Below are positions 31,395 to 40,044 of a stretch of DNA of 64,000 nt, piece after piece (position 1 is the first letter of the stretch; every line of letters begins with the position of its first letter). Source of the stretch: Pseudomonas sp. LFM046. GTDB taxonomy: Bacteria > Pseudomonadota > Gammaproteobacteria > Pseudomonadales > Pseudomonadaceae. The position numbers and the translations under genes were made by a program. Below the pieces are notes generated by a model. The model ran no database searches, was not told where the DNA came from, and saw only the letters and a program-made list of their open reading frames with translations. The DNA is taken from NCBI RefSeq assembly GCF_000949385.2, contig NZ_JYKO02000001.1, positions 2,070,620-2,134,619 on the forward strand, written 5' to 3'.

Positions 31395-32417
31395 ATGACT
31401 GAACAGCAACCCGTCGCGGTGCTCGGCGGCGGCAGCTTCGGCACCGCCATTGCCAACCTGCTGGCCGAGAACGGCCAGCGCGTGCGCCAGTGGATGCGCG
31501 ACCCGGAGCAGGCCGAGGCGATCCGTACGCTGCGTGAAAATCCCCGCTACCTGAAGGGTGTAAAAGTCCATCCCGGCGTCGAACCGGACAACGACCTGCC
31601 TGCCGTGCTGGCCGATTGTGAGCTGGTGTTCGTCGCCGTTCCCTCCAGCGCCCTGCGCAAGGTGCTCGAGCCCGTGGCCGGGCAACTGGCCGGCAAGTTC
31701 CTGGTCAGCACCACCAAGGGCATCGAGGCGCAAAGCTTCAAGCTGATGAGCCAGATCCTCGAGGAAGTAGCCCCGAACGCCCGCATCGGCGTGATTTCCG
31801 GCCCCAACCTGGCCAAGGAGATCGCTGACCACGCCCTGACCGCCACCGTGGTCGCCAGCGAGGACACCGAACTCTGCCGGCGCGTGCAAGAAGCCCTGCA
31901 CGGCCGCACCTTCCGCGTCTACGCCAGCCAGGATCGCTTCGGCGTCGAGCTGGGCGGCGCACTGAAGAACGTCTACGCCATCATGTCCGGCATGGCCGCC
32001 GCGCTGGGCATGGGCGAGAACACCAAGAGCATGCTCATCACCCGCGCCCTGGCGGAGATGACCCGCTTCGCGGTCAAGCTCGGTGCCAATCCCATGACGT
32101 TCCTCGGCCTTGCCGGCGTGGGCGACCTGATCGTCACCTGTTCCTCACCCAAGAGCCGCAACTACCAGGTGGGCTTCGCCCTCGGCGAAGGTCTCAGCCT
32201 GGAAGATGCCGTCGCGCGCCTCGGCGAAGTGGCCGAGGGGGTCAATACCCTCAAGGTCCTCAAGGTCCGCGCCGAAGAGCTGCAGGTCTACATGCCGCTG
32301 GTCGCGGGTCTGCATGCCATCCTTTTCGAGGGGCGTACGCTGGCTCAGGTGATCGAGGCATTGATGCGCGGCGAGCCCAAGACCGACGTAGACTTCATTC
32401 CAACCACCGGCTTCTGA
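31395..32417 (+). CDS. gpsA: Glycerol-3-phosphate dehydrogenase [NAD(P)+]
   Basis: 340 residues from ATG 31395. The N-terminal Rossmann motif [17 protein letters not shown] binds NAD(P)H. The family segments [27 protein letters not shown] (catalytic Lys) and [12 protein letters not shown] are all present. It reduces dihydroxyacetone phosphate to sn-glycerol-3-phosphate for phospholipid synthesis. It is followed at 28 bases by a small DUF4389 gene and then sixA in the same direction. Confidence 0.97.
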   Translation: MTEQQPVAVLGGGSFGTAIANLLAENGQRVRQWMRDPEQAEAIRTLRENPRYLKGVKVHPGVEPDNDLPAVLADCELVFVAVPSSALRKVLEPVAGQLAGKFLVSTTKGIEAQSFKLMSQILEEVAPNARIGVISGPNLAKEIADHALTATVVASEDTELCRRVQEALHGRTFRVYASQDRFGVELGGALKNVYAIMSGMAAALGMGENTKSMLITRALAEMTRFAVKLGANPMTFLGLAGVGDLIVTCSSPKSRNYQVGFALGEGLSLEDAVARLGEVAEGVNTLKVLKVRAEELQVYMPLVAGLHAILFEGRTLAQVIEALMRGEPKTDVDFIPTTGF

Positions 32418-32445
32418 GCCACGCATACGGACAAGGAGATTCCCC

Positions 32446-32793
32446 ATGAATGAAGAGCGCGAAGACCTGCAGCGCGAGCACATCCTGCTGCGCGTCCTGT
32501 GGATGCTGATCTTCGTCATCGTCTGGCAACTGGCCGAGATCGTCCTCGGTGCCGTCGTCCTGCTGCAGCTGGGCTACCGTGCCTTCTATGGCGCGCCCAA
32601 TGCCGGTCTGCTGTCCTTTGGCGACAGCCTGAGCCAGTACCTGGCGCAGATCGGCCGCTTCGGCACCTTCAACACCGAAGAGAAGCCCTGGCCGTTTGGC
32701 GACTGGCCCGAAGCCCGTGCGCCGGAAGGGGAGACCCCTCACGAAGTGCCGCCGGCTGCCCACCCTGTACGTGATGAAGAGCCCAAGCTGTGA
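32446..32793 (+). CDS. DUF4389 membrane protein
   Basis: 115 residues with one or two membrane helices (about 15-45) and a soluble Pro-rich tail. The N-terminal pattern LLRVLWMLIFVIVWQLAEIVLG and FNTEEKPWPFGDWP match DUF4389. Function unknown. The start has AAGGAG. Its stop overlaps the sixA start (GTGA), so the two are translationally coupled, and gpsA is probably in the same transcript. Confidence 0.85.
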   Translation: MNEEREDLQREHILLRVLWMLIFVIVWQLAEIVLGAVVLLQLGYRAFYGAPNAGLLSFGDSLSQYLAQIGRFGTFNTEEKPWPFGDWPEARAPEGETPHEVPPAAHPVRDEEPKL

Positions 32794-33254
32794 GGCTCTG
32801 GCTGCTGCGCCACGGTGAGGCCGAACCTCGCGCACGCACCGATGCGGAGCGCGAGCTGACCCGCCACGGCCGCAAGGAAGTGCTGCACAGCGCCGCCCAA
32901 CTCGCCGGGCGGCCACTGGGGGCGATATTGGCCAGCCCCTATGTGCGGGCGCAGCAGACCGCTGAACTGGTTCGTGATGCCCTGGGCTTCAGCGGCGCGG
33001 TGGGTACCGCGCCCTGGCTGACCCCGGACAGCGACCCCCGCGAAGCCCTGAATTTCCTCGCCGAACGCAGTGAGCAAGACCTGCTGTTGGTCACCCACAA
33101 CCCCTTCGTCAGCGACCTGGCGGGCTTCCTGATCCATGGCCATCGCCAGGAACCGTTGCCCATGAGCACTGCCAGCCTGGTGGAGCTGGAAGGCGATGCG
33201 CTGCTCCCCGGTCTGATGTCCCTGCGCGCCTTGCATCACGTTCGCCATCACTGA
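32790..33254 (+). CDS. sixA: Phosphohistidine phosphatase SixA
   Basis: 154 residues starting at GTG 32790 inside the DUF4389 stop. Histidine-phosphatase superfamily with the RHG catalytic motif at the N terminus (LWLLRHGEAEP) and the second catalytic His in LLVTHNPFVSDL. SixA-type enzymes dephosphorylate HPt or phosphotransfer histidines. The nearby hybrid kinase (29140) gives a possible context, but no target is shown by sequence. Confidence 0.9.
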   Translation: MRLWLLRHGEAEPRARTDAERELTRHGRKEVLHSAAQLAGRPLGAILASPYVRAQQTAELVRDALGFSGAVGTAPWLTPDSDPREALNFLAERSEQDLLLVTHNPFVSDLAGFLIHGHRQEPLPMSTASLVELEGDALLPGLMSLRALHHVRHH

Positions 33255-33306
33255 CAGAACGCAACATTTCTTAACTTGCGCCTCCTCCGGGTGCGTGGAA
33301 TAGTCG

Positions 33307-33324
33307 ACCAAGCAAGTGCTTGGT
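33307..33324. promoter_or_regulatory. Perfect palindromic operator upstream of the acyl-CoA synthetase
   Basis: ACCAAGCA-AG-TGCTTGGT has 8-bp perfect arms around two bases. Its size and symmetry suit a TetR-family repressor of acyl-CoA metabolism. It lies 35 bases before the start codon, so it would overlap the promoter or early leader. Confidence 0.55.
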
Positions 33325-33358
33325 TGTCCCCCACAAAAAGAATAAAGGAGGAGGCCCT

Positions 33359-35026
33359 GTGGCTGATGCAGTCCGTTTGCCGCTTGAAGTGTTCTTCGAG
33401 CGTGAAGCCCGTCACCCGAACAAGCGCTACCTGGTCCAGCCCCTCGGCGGTGGCAGGATCGAGGAGCTGACCTGGGCTGAGGTGGGGGAGCAGGCCCGTC
33501 GGGCCGCCAGCTGGCTGCGGGGGCGCGAGCTGCCCCAGGGCAGCCGTATCGCGATCATTTCCAAGAACTGTGCCCACTGGATCATCGCCGACCTCGCCAT
33601 CTGGATGGCCGGCCACGTTTCCGTCCCGCTCTATCCCAACCTCACTGCAGAGTCCGCCCGGCAGGTGCTGGCGCATTCCGAATCGGCCCTGGCCTTTGTC
33701 GGCAAGCTCGACGACTGGCCCGCCATGGCCGACGGCGTGCCCCAGGGCGTACCCACCATCGCGCTGCCGATTCACCCCGAGGGCGAGTTCGACTTCCGCT
33801 GGGCCGACCTGCAGGCCACCAACCCGATCCGGGACACCCCCAAAAGTGCGCCGGACCAGCTCGCCACCATCATCTACACCTCCGGCACCACCGGCACGCC
33901 CAAGGGCGTGATGCACAATTTCAGCAACTTCGCCTTTGCCGCCAGCCACGGGGTCAACCTGTTCGGCACCGGCGAGAACGACCGCCTCCTTTCCTACCTG
34001 CCGCTGTGCCACGTGGCCGAGCGGATGTTCGTCGAGATGGCGTCCCTCTACGCCGGGCAGACGGTGTTCTTCGCGGAAAGCCTGGACACCTTCCTGGACG
34101 ACCTGCGTCGCGCCCGGCCCACCGCCATCTTCGGCGTGCCGAGGATCTGGACCAAGTTCCAGATGGGCGTGTACTCGAAGATGCCCGCACAGAAGCTGGA
34201 TCGCCTGCTGAAGCTGCCCATCCTCGGCCGCATGGTTGGCCGCAAGGTGCTGGCCGGTCTCGGCCTGGACGCCGTGCGCTATGCCCTCTGCGGTGCCGCG
34301 CCGGTCCCCGGGGCGCTGCTGGACTGGTACAAGCGCCTGGGCCTCGAAGTGCTGGAGGTCTACGGCATGACCGAGAACTGCGGCTACTCCCACGTGTGCC
34401 GCAAGGGCGAGATGAAACTTGGCTGGATCGGCCGCAAGAGCCCGGGCGTCGAAGTCCGCATCAGCGAGGAGGGCGAAGTGCAGGTGCACAGCGGCGCCAC
34501 CATGCAGGGTTACTTCAAGGACCCGGCCAGGACCGCCGAAACCCTCACCGAAGATGGCTATCTGCGCACCGGCGACAAGGGCGAGCAGGACACCGACGGT
34601 AACCTGCGCCTGACCGGCCGCATCAAGGAAATCTTCAAGACCAGCAAGGGCAAGTACGTCGCGCCGGCTCCCATCGAGAACCGCCTGGCGGTGCACCCGC
34701 GCATCGAGCAGGTCTGCGTGGTGGGCGATGGATTGCCGCAGCCCATGGCCCTTTGCGTGTTGTCCGACGTGGGCCGGCAGGAAGCGGCCAACAGCGCCCG
34801 GGCGGAGCTGGAGGTCAGCCTGCGCAGCCTGCTGGAGCAGGTCAATGGCGACCTCGACAAGCACGAGCGTTTGCAAGGGCTGGTGCTGGTCAAGGACGTC
34901 TGGGCGGTGGACAACGGCTTCCTCACCCCAACGCTGAAGATCAAGCGCAGCATGGTGGAAGACGCCTATGGCAAGCGCTTCCCCGAATGGCTCGAACGCC
35001 GGGAAGCGGTTGTCTGGCACGAGTGA
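33359..35026 (+). CDS. AMP-dependent acyl-CoA synthetase (long-chain FadD-like)
   Basis: 555 residues from GTG 33359, preceded by an almost perfect ribosome site AAAGGAGGAGG. The adenylate-forming signatures are IIYTSGTTGTPKGVMHNF (P-loop), VYGMTENCG, YLRTGDKGEQD and GRIKEIFKTSKGKYVAP. The GRIKEIFKTSKGKYV type is shared with long-chain acyl-CoA synthetases. It activates a carboxylic acid to acyl-CoA; the chain length is not determined. A thioesterase-family gene follows 47 bases later, and together they could balance an acyl-CoA pool. Confidence 0.9.
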   Translation: MADAVRLPLEVFFEREARHPNKRYLVQPLGGGRIEELTWAEVGEQARRAASWLRGRELPQGSRIAIISKNCAHWIIADLAIWMAGHVSVPLYPNLTAESARQVLAHSESALAFVGKLDDWPAMADGVPQGVPTIALPIHPEGEFDFRWADLQATNPIRDTPKSAPDQLATIIYTSGTTGTPKGVMHNFSNFAFAASHGVNLFGTGENDRLLSYLPLCHVAERMFVEMASLYAGQTVFFAESLDTFLDDLRRARPTAIFGVPRIWTKFQMGVYSKMPAQKLDRLLKLPILGRMVGRKVLAGLGLDAVRYALCGAAPVPGALLDWYKRLGLEVLEVYGMTENCGYSHVCRKGEMKLGWIGRKSPGVEVRISEEGEVQVHSGATMQGYFKDPARTAETLTEDGYLRTGDKGEQDTDGNLRLTGRIKEIFKTSKGKYVAPAPIENRLAVHPRIEQVCVVGDGLPQPMALCVLSDVGRQEAANSARAELEVSLRSLLEQVNGDLDKHERLQGLVLVKDVWAVDNGFLTPTLKIKRSMVEDAYGKRFPEWLERREAVVWHE

Positions 35027-35073
35027 TCCAGCCCGGCCGGGACCCCGTCCCGGCCCCATCAAGGAGCGACCCC

Positions 35074-35517
35074 ATGGCCCTGTGGCGCCAGACACCCGAT
35101 CTCGCGAAGCTCAACGAATCCCTGAAGAACACCATCGGCGAAGGCCTGGATATCCGCTTCGAAGCCTTCGATGACGAATCCCTGACCGCCAGCATGGTGG
35201 TGGACTCACGCACCCACCAGCCGTACGGCCTGCTCCACGGTGGCGCCTCCGTGGTGTTGGCGGAGACCGTGGGGTCCACCGCGAGCTACCAGTGCATCGA
35301 TACCAGCCGCTTCTATTGCGTCGGCCTGGAGATCAATGCCAATCACCTGCGCGGCCTGCGCAGCGGTCGCGTCACCGCCGTCGCCCGCCCGGTGCACCTG
35401 GGGCGCACCACCCACGTCTGGGACATCCGCCTTGCGGGTGACGATGGCAAACCCAGCTGTATCTCCCGCCTGACCATGGCGATCGTTCCGCTTGGGACGG
35501 AGCCTCCGCGTGCCTGA
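35074..35517 (+). CDS. PaaI/YdiI-type hotdog thioesterase
   Basis: 147 residues from ATG 35074 (AAGGAG upstream). The motif HQPYGLLHGGASVVLAETVGS is the YdiI/MenI/EntH-like signature with catalytic Glu in AETVGS. It should hydrolyse acyl- or aroyl-CoA. It is the third hotdog thioesterase in the window and the likely operon partner of the acyl-CoA synthetase. Confidence 0.9.
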   Translation: MALWRQTPDLAKLNESLKNTIGEGLDIRFEAFDDESLTASMVVDSRTHQPYGLLHGGASVVLAETVGSTASYQCIDTSRFYCVGLEINANHLRGLRSGRVTAVARPVHLGRTTHVWDIRLAGDDGKPSCISRLTMAIVPLGTEPPRA

Positions 35518-35529
35518 GCAAGGCACGTG

Positions 35530-35658
35530 CGTAGGGTGGACCACGCTTCCTCGGTCCACCATCGGCGGCATTGGCAGGCATCGAAAGGTGGAAATGAAGA
35601 GCGATTTCCACCCTACGAAACGCTGCACGCAATTCCGTGGGGCGGGCTTTAGCCCACC
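35530..35658. repeat. REPIN plus one solo REP-like hairpin
   Basis: CGTAGGGTGG (35530-35539) and CCACCCTACG (35608-35617) are perfect inverted ends of an 88-base doublet. Each end forms its own hairpin: GGTGGACC/GGTCCACC at the left and GGTGGAAAT/ATTTCCACC at the right. A further hairpin GGCGGGC-TTTA-GCCCACC follows at 35641-35658 with one mismatch. It fills most of the gap before the AraC gene. Confidence 0.7.
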
Positions 35659-35730
35659 AATGGAGGCCGCCCTGTCGGTCCCGCAATTTTGTCCAAGAAT
35701 CCCGCCCGGCCACGGCGTAAAGTGGCGCCC

Positions 35731-36534
35731 ATGGACCAGACTCATCACATCCCCAGCTGCCTACCCGGCGTTCGCCTGATCGACGCCCAGCACCAGCGCT
35801 TCAGCTTCCCCCGGCACTTCCACCTGGAGTACCACCTGGGGCTGGTTGTGCGCGGCCGGCAGCGCTACGTGCACCAGGGAGAAAGCCACCAGGCCGACAC
35901 CGGGGATGTGCTGCTGATGGCGCCGGAGCAGATCCACGATGGCGCCGGCGTCGACGGCCAGGGTTATCAGATCCGCGTGCTGGCCTTTGATCCCCAGTGG
36001 CTGGACGACGCCAGCCGTACCCTCAGCGATGACCGCCAGGGTGCGCCGCGCCTGACCACCAGCATCCTTCGCGACGCCGGACTGCGCGGCCAGTTGCAAG
36101 GCCTGCACGGTGCGTTGCTGCAGGGCTCGCGACTGGAGCAGGAGAGCCTGCTCTGGCCGGCCCTGGCCAACCTGCTGGAGCAGGGTTCCACCCTGCGTGT
36201 CCGCGAGCCGGACCAGGGCTTTGATGGGCGGACCTGGAAGCAACTGCGGGACTGGCTGGAATCCCGCCTGGACTCACCGCCTCCCCTGGAGGAGTTGGCC
36301 GCCTTCTGCTGCCTCAGCCCTTGGCAGGCATTGCGACGCTTCAACCGCCAGTGCGGGCTGCCGCCCCACCAGTGGCTGACGCAGTTGCGCCTGGAGCGCG
36401 CGCTGCCACGGGTGCTGCGTGGCGAGAACCTGAGCGAAGTGGCGCTGGACCTGGGCTTCTACGACCAGGCGCACTTCTCGCGGCTGTTCCGCCGCACCTA
36501 CGGACTGCCACCGGCGAAGCTGCGCAGCCGCTGA
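35731..36534 (+). CDS. AraC-family transcriptional regulator
   Basis: 267 residues from ATG 35731; an upstream TTG would add 14 basic residues. The N-terminal cupin-like AraC_binding domain (about 10-130) begins with RFSFPRHFHLEYHLGLVVRG. The C-terminal double HTH ends with the family signature LSEVALDLGFYDQAHFSRLFRRTYGLPPAKLR. It probably controls the LysE-type exporter that follows 43 bases downstream; this pairing is common for export of amino acids or toxic metabolites. The ligand is unknown. Confidence 0.92.
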   Translation: MDQTHHIPSCLPGVRLIDAQHQRFSFPRHFHLEYHLGLVVRGRQRYVHQGESHQADTGDVLLMAPEQIHDGAGVDGQGYQIRVLAFDPQWLDDASRTLSDDRQGAPRLTTSILRDAGLRGQLQGLHGALLQGSRLEQESLLWPALANLLEQGSTLRVREPDQGFDGRTWKQLRDWLESRLDSPPPLEELAAFCCLSPWQALRRFNRQCGLPPHQWLTQLRLERALPRVLRGENLSEVALDLGFYDQAHFSRLFRRTYGLPPAKLRSR

Positions 36535-36577
36535 TCCGCCCATACCGCTGAATCCCCCTACATCCTGGAGAACTTCC

Positions 36578-37228
36578 ATGCAGGAGACTTCCGTCTTGCT
36601 GTCATTGGCGGCCGTGTTCGCCATCGCCCTGATCAGCCCCGGCCCCGATGTCGCACTGGTGGTCCGCACCGCCGTGCACCAGGGCCGCCGTGCCGGCTTG
36701 CTCAGCGCCCTGGGACTGAGCTGCGGCATCCTCATCCACGGCACCCTGGTGCTCACCGGCGTGGCGCTGCTGGTCAGCCGCTCGCCGATCCTCTTCGATC
36801 TGCTGCAACTGATCGGTGCTGCCTACCTGGGATGGCTCGGCGTCGGTGCAGTGCGGGCCTGGTTCAAGCGCAGGGAGGGTGGAGGCGGGCGGCTCGACGG
36901 CGTGTTGCCGCCGTCCACCCTGGGGCCCTGGCTGCGAGGACTGGCCACCAACCTGTTCAATCCCAAGGCCCTGGTGTTCTTCCTCGCGCTGCTGACGGGG
37001 TTGATCCCGGCGGAGATGTCCATTGCCGGCAAGCTGGGCGCTGCCGCCATCCTGTTCGGCATGGGCCTGGCCTGGTTCAGCCTGCTGGGCCTGGTGCTCA
37101 CGCGTCGCCGCAACCAGCAGCTCCTGCTGCGCGCCGCGCCCGCCATCGACCTGGCCTGTGGCCTGGTGTTCCTGATGGTGGCGCTGGGCTTGGCAGGACG
37201 GCTGCTGGCACTGGGAGTTTGGCAGTAG
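36578..37228 (+). CDS. LysE/RhtB-family amino acid exporter
   Basis: 216 residues with six hydrophobic helices. The N-terminal signature ISPGPDVALVVRTAVHQGRRAGLLSALGLSCG and the mid-protein NLFNPKALVFFLALL are diagnostic of LysE/RhtB. It exports an amino acid or related metabolite at the inner membrane. Same strand as the AraC regulator upstream. Confidence 0.92.
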   Translation: MQETSVLLSLAAVFAIALISPGPDVALVVRTAVHQGRRAGLLSALGLSCGILIHGTLVLTGVALLVSRSPILFDLLQLIGAAYLGWLGVGAVRAWFKRREGGGGRLDGVLPPSTLGPWLRGLATNLFNPKALVFFLALLTGLIPAEMSIAGKLGAAAILFGMGLAWFSLLGLVLTRRRNQQLLLRAAPAIDLACGLVFLMVALGLAGRLLALGVWQ

Positions 37229-37313
37229 CGCCATCATCACTGGCGGTTACGGTCATTGCCGCGAGAACGAGGCTGCCGGAAAATTCCCGGCATTCCCCGA
37301 CGAGCCGGACGCC

Positions 37314-38117
37314 ATGCACACCATCTTCTTCGCCCACGCCAACGGCTTTCCCTCGGCCACCTACGGCAAGCTGTTCGCTGCCCTGGCCCCGGAGTTCCGC
37401 GTCGAACACCTGGAACAGCACGGCCATGACCCACGCTTCCCGGTAAACGACAACTGGGAGAACCTGGTGGACGAACTCATCCACCACCTGGAAGGACAGG
37501 TCGAGCCGGTCTGGGGCCTGGGCCATTCCCTCGGCGGCGTGCTGCACTACCACGCCGCCCTGCGCCGGCCCGATCTCTATCGCGGCGTGGTGATGCTGGA
37601 TTCGCCGGTCCTGACCCTTGCCGACCGCATCGTCATCCGCGCCGCCAAGCGCTTCGGCTTCATCGACCGCATCACCCCGGCAGGCCGTACCCTGGGGCGC
37701 CGCGAGGAGTTCGGCGACTTCAACGAAGCCCGTGACTACTTCGCCGGCAAGACCCTGTTCCGCCGCTTCGACCCGGACTGCCTGGACGCCTACGTGCGTC
37801 ACGGCCTTGCACACCAGGGAGAAAGCCTGCGGCTGAAATTCGACGCGGCCACCGAGATCAGCATCTACCGCAGCGTGCCCCACCGCACGCCGGGCCGCCC
37901 GCAGCAACTCCAGGTGCCCCTGGCCCTGGTGCGCGGGCGTCACAGCAAGGTGGTGCTGCCCCACCACGCGCGGCTGGTGAAGCGGGTGCCGCAAGGGGAG
38001 TACCTGTCCCTTCCGGGCGGGCACATGTTCCCCCTGGAGCGCCCCCAGGAAACCGCCGAACTGCTCAAGTCCGTATTTGGCCGCTGGGACGGCCGTCGCC
38101 AGGAGGCCAGCGCATGA
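37314..38117 (+). CDS. Alpha/beta hydrolase, first of two
   Basis: 267 residues. The N terminus FFAHANGFPSATYGKLFAAL carries the oxyanion HANGFP motif; the nucleophile elbow is GLGHSLGGVLHYHAA (Ser). The C-terminal His is in LPGGHMFPLERP. Substrate unknown. Its stop overlaps the next hydrolase start by four bases (ATGA), so the two are coupled. The pair corresponds by position to PA1621-PA1622. Confidence 0.9.
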   Translation: MHTIFFAHANGFPSATYGKLFAALAPEFRVEHLEQHGHDPRFPVNDNWENLVDELIHHLEGQVEPVWGLGHSLGGVLHYHAALRRPDLYRGVVMLDSPVLTLADRIVIRAAKRFGFIDRITPAGRTLGRREEFGDFNEARDYFAGKTLFRRFDPDCLDAYVRHGLAHQGESLRLKFDAATEISIYRSVPHRTPGRPQQLQVPLALVRGRHSKVVLPHHARLVKRVPQGEYLSLPGGHMFPLERPQETAELLKSVFGRWDGRRQEASA

Positions 38118-38977
38118 CTGCCCAGGTCGAAGAAATCCGCCTCAACCTGCCCCACATCGAGCTGGCGGCGCACCTCTACGGCCCGGAAGACGGCCCGCGG
38201 GTGATCGCCCTCCATGGCTGGCTCGACAACGCCAACAGCTTCGCGCGCCTGGCCCCGCGCCTGCCGGGTCTGCGCATCGCCGCCCTGGACTTCGCCGGCC
38301 ACGGCCATTCCGCCCACCGTGCGTCGGGTGCCAGCTACCTGCTCTGGGACTACGTCGCCGATGTGCTGCTGGTGGCTGAACAGCTCGGCTGGGAGCGCTT
38401 CTCCCTGCTGGGCCACTCGATGGGCGCCATCGTCTCGGTGATGCTCGCCGCCTCCATGCCGGAACGGGTGGAGCGCCTGGCCCTGATCGACGGCCTGATG
38501 CCCTATACGGGCGAGGCCGACCAGGCGCCGGCCAAGCTCGGCGAGGCCCTGCGCGCCCAGCTGGCCCTGGCGGGCAAGCGCAAGCCGGTCTATGCCGATG
38601 CCGACCGTGCAGTGGAGGCGCGCATGCGCGGCACCGGCGGCGTCAGCCGCGAGGCTGCGGAACTGCTCGCCCAGCGCGGCCTGATGCCGGTCGCGGGTGG
38701 CTACACCTGGCGCACTGATAATCGCCTGACCCTGCCATCGCCCCTGCGCCTGACCCGTGCCCACGCCCTGGCCTTCGCCCGAGCGGTGCAGTGCCCGGCC
38801 ATGCTGGTGCTGGCCGAGCAGGGGCTGCTTGAGGTGGAACCCCGCTTCGCTGGCCTGCTGGAGGGCCTGTCCATGGAAGTACGGCGGCTTCCGGGCAAGC
38901 ACCACCTGCATCTGGATGACGACGCCGGTGCTCAGGCTGTAGCAGACTGTTTCAATCCCTTCTTCGCCCCTTCTTGA
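38114..38977 (+). CDS. Alpha/beta hydrolase, second of two
   Basis: 287 residues with the hydrolase-fold motifs LHGWLDNANSF (oxyanion) and LLGHSMGAIVSVMLAA (Ser nucleophile). The C-terminal KHHLHLDDD supplies the His. Similar to MhpC/serine-hydrolase-like enzymes; the substrate is unknown. Translationally coupled to the upstream hydrolase. Confidence 0.9.
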   Translation: MTAQVEEIRLNLPHIELAAHLYGPEDGPRVIALHGWLDNANSFARLAPRLPGLRIAALDFAGHGHSAHRASGASYLLWDYVADVLLVAEQLGWERFSLLGHSMGAIVSVMLAASMPERVERLALIDGLMPYTGEADQAPAKLGEALRAQLALAGKRKPVYADADRAVEARMRGTGGVSREAAELLAQRGLMPVAGGYTWRTDNRLTLPSPLRLTRAHALAFARAVQCPAMLVLAEQGLLEVEPRFAGLLEGLSMEVRRLPGKHHLHLDDDAGAQAVADCFNPFFAPS

Positions 38978-39140
38978 CTTGCCCCTGCCAACTGGGGAGG
39001 CTTGCGGCCTTTTCGCCAAGGAGCAGTGGGATGATGGACCTTCACGGAATTCGGATGTCGGAAGGCGAGGCCAGCGGCGCGTGGCAGGCAAACGTCGCAA
39101 AGCTGGTCCAGACTGCTGATTCCAGGAAGATTCGATAAGG

Positions 39141-39950
39141 ATGCGCATGCGCCTCACCCTACTTGCCGGCCTGCTGCTGTCCGCATCCGTCCAGGCTGCC
39201 GATCTGCCCGACAGCCATGACCTGGCGGCGCTGCCGCGTTTCCCCCACGCCGAGATCACCGACTTCAGCGAGACCCCGGACCAGGAGCGGGTCTACCCGC
39301 AAAGCTCCATCCGCCGCATCAGCAACCAGTTGCGCATGGAACGCAAGGTGGATGCCGAGGGCAGACAAACCTCGGTGACCTACCGGCTACCCGCTGGGCA
39401 CAGCTCCACCGACGCCTTCGATCGTGCCCGCCAGGATTTGCTGGCCGGCGGCGCCGAACTGCTCTACTGGTGCCAGGGCCGTGATTGCGGCTCCAGCAAC
39501 CTCTGGGCGAACGCCATCTTCGGTAACTCCAAGCTCTACGGCCCGGACGAACAGCAGGCCTACCTGCTGCTGCGCCTGGCCGAACCGCGTCAGGACAGCC
39601 TGCTGGCCCTCTACAGCATCACGCGTGGCAATCGCCGTGGCTACCTGCATGCCGAGCAGTTGGATGCCACCGCGCCCCTGGGCGAGCTGCTGCCCACACC
39701 GGACACGCTCATGCGCGAGCTGAAGAGCAGCGGAGAACTGCACCTGGCGCGCCTGCCGGCCGAGCCGCCCGCCGTCTGGGCGACCCTGCTGGCGCGCTGC
39801 CTGAACCTCGACAGCACCCTGCGCATCAGCCTGGCCGGGACGGGCGCCGAAGCCTGGCGCGAGGCGCTGGTGGGGCAGGGCGTTCGTGCGTCACGCCTCG
39901 AACTGGGCGAGGGCAGGGAGCCTGGCCTTCACTTGAACCTGCTGCGCTGA
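39141..39950 (+). CDS. DUF4892 exported protein
   Basis: 269 residues with a signal peptide (about 1-19, cleavage after VQA). The mature part begins DLPDSHDLAALPRFPHAEITDFSE and contains GGAELLYWCQGRDCGSSNLWAN, the pattern of DUF4892. The two Cys in WCQGRDCGSS could form a disulfide in the periplasm. The C-terminal half resembles an OmpA-like or SIMPL-like alpha/beta unit but I cannot assign it. ATG 39147 is an alternative start with better ribosome-site spacing. Function unknown. Confidence 0.82.
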   Translation: MRMRLTLLAGLLLSASVQAADLPDSHDLAALPRFPHAEITDFSETPDQERVYPQSSIRRISNQLRMERKVDAEGRQTSVTYRLPAGHSSTDAFDRARQDLLAGGAELLYWCQGRDCGSSNLWANAIFGNSKLYGPDEQQAYLLLRLAEPRQDSLLALYSITRGNRRGYLHAEQLDATAPLGELLPTPDTLMRELKSSGELHLARLPAEPPAVWATLLARCLNLDSTLRISLAGTGAEAWREALVGQGVRASRLELGEGREPGLHLNLLR

Positions 39951-40044
39951 GAAACGCGCGGCACGAGTTTCTATGCTTGTTCCTGCCGGACGCGATGCGC
40001 CGTGACGGGCACGAGCCCTCCCTACAAGCTGGAGTGATTCAGGG

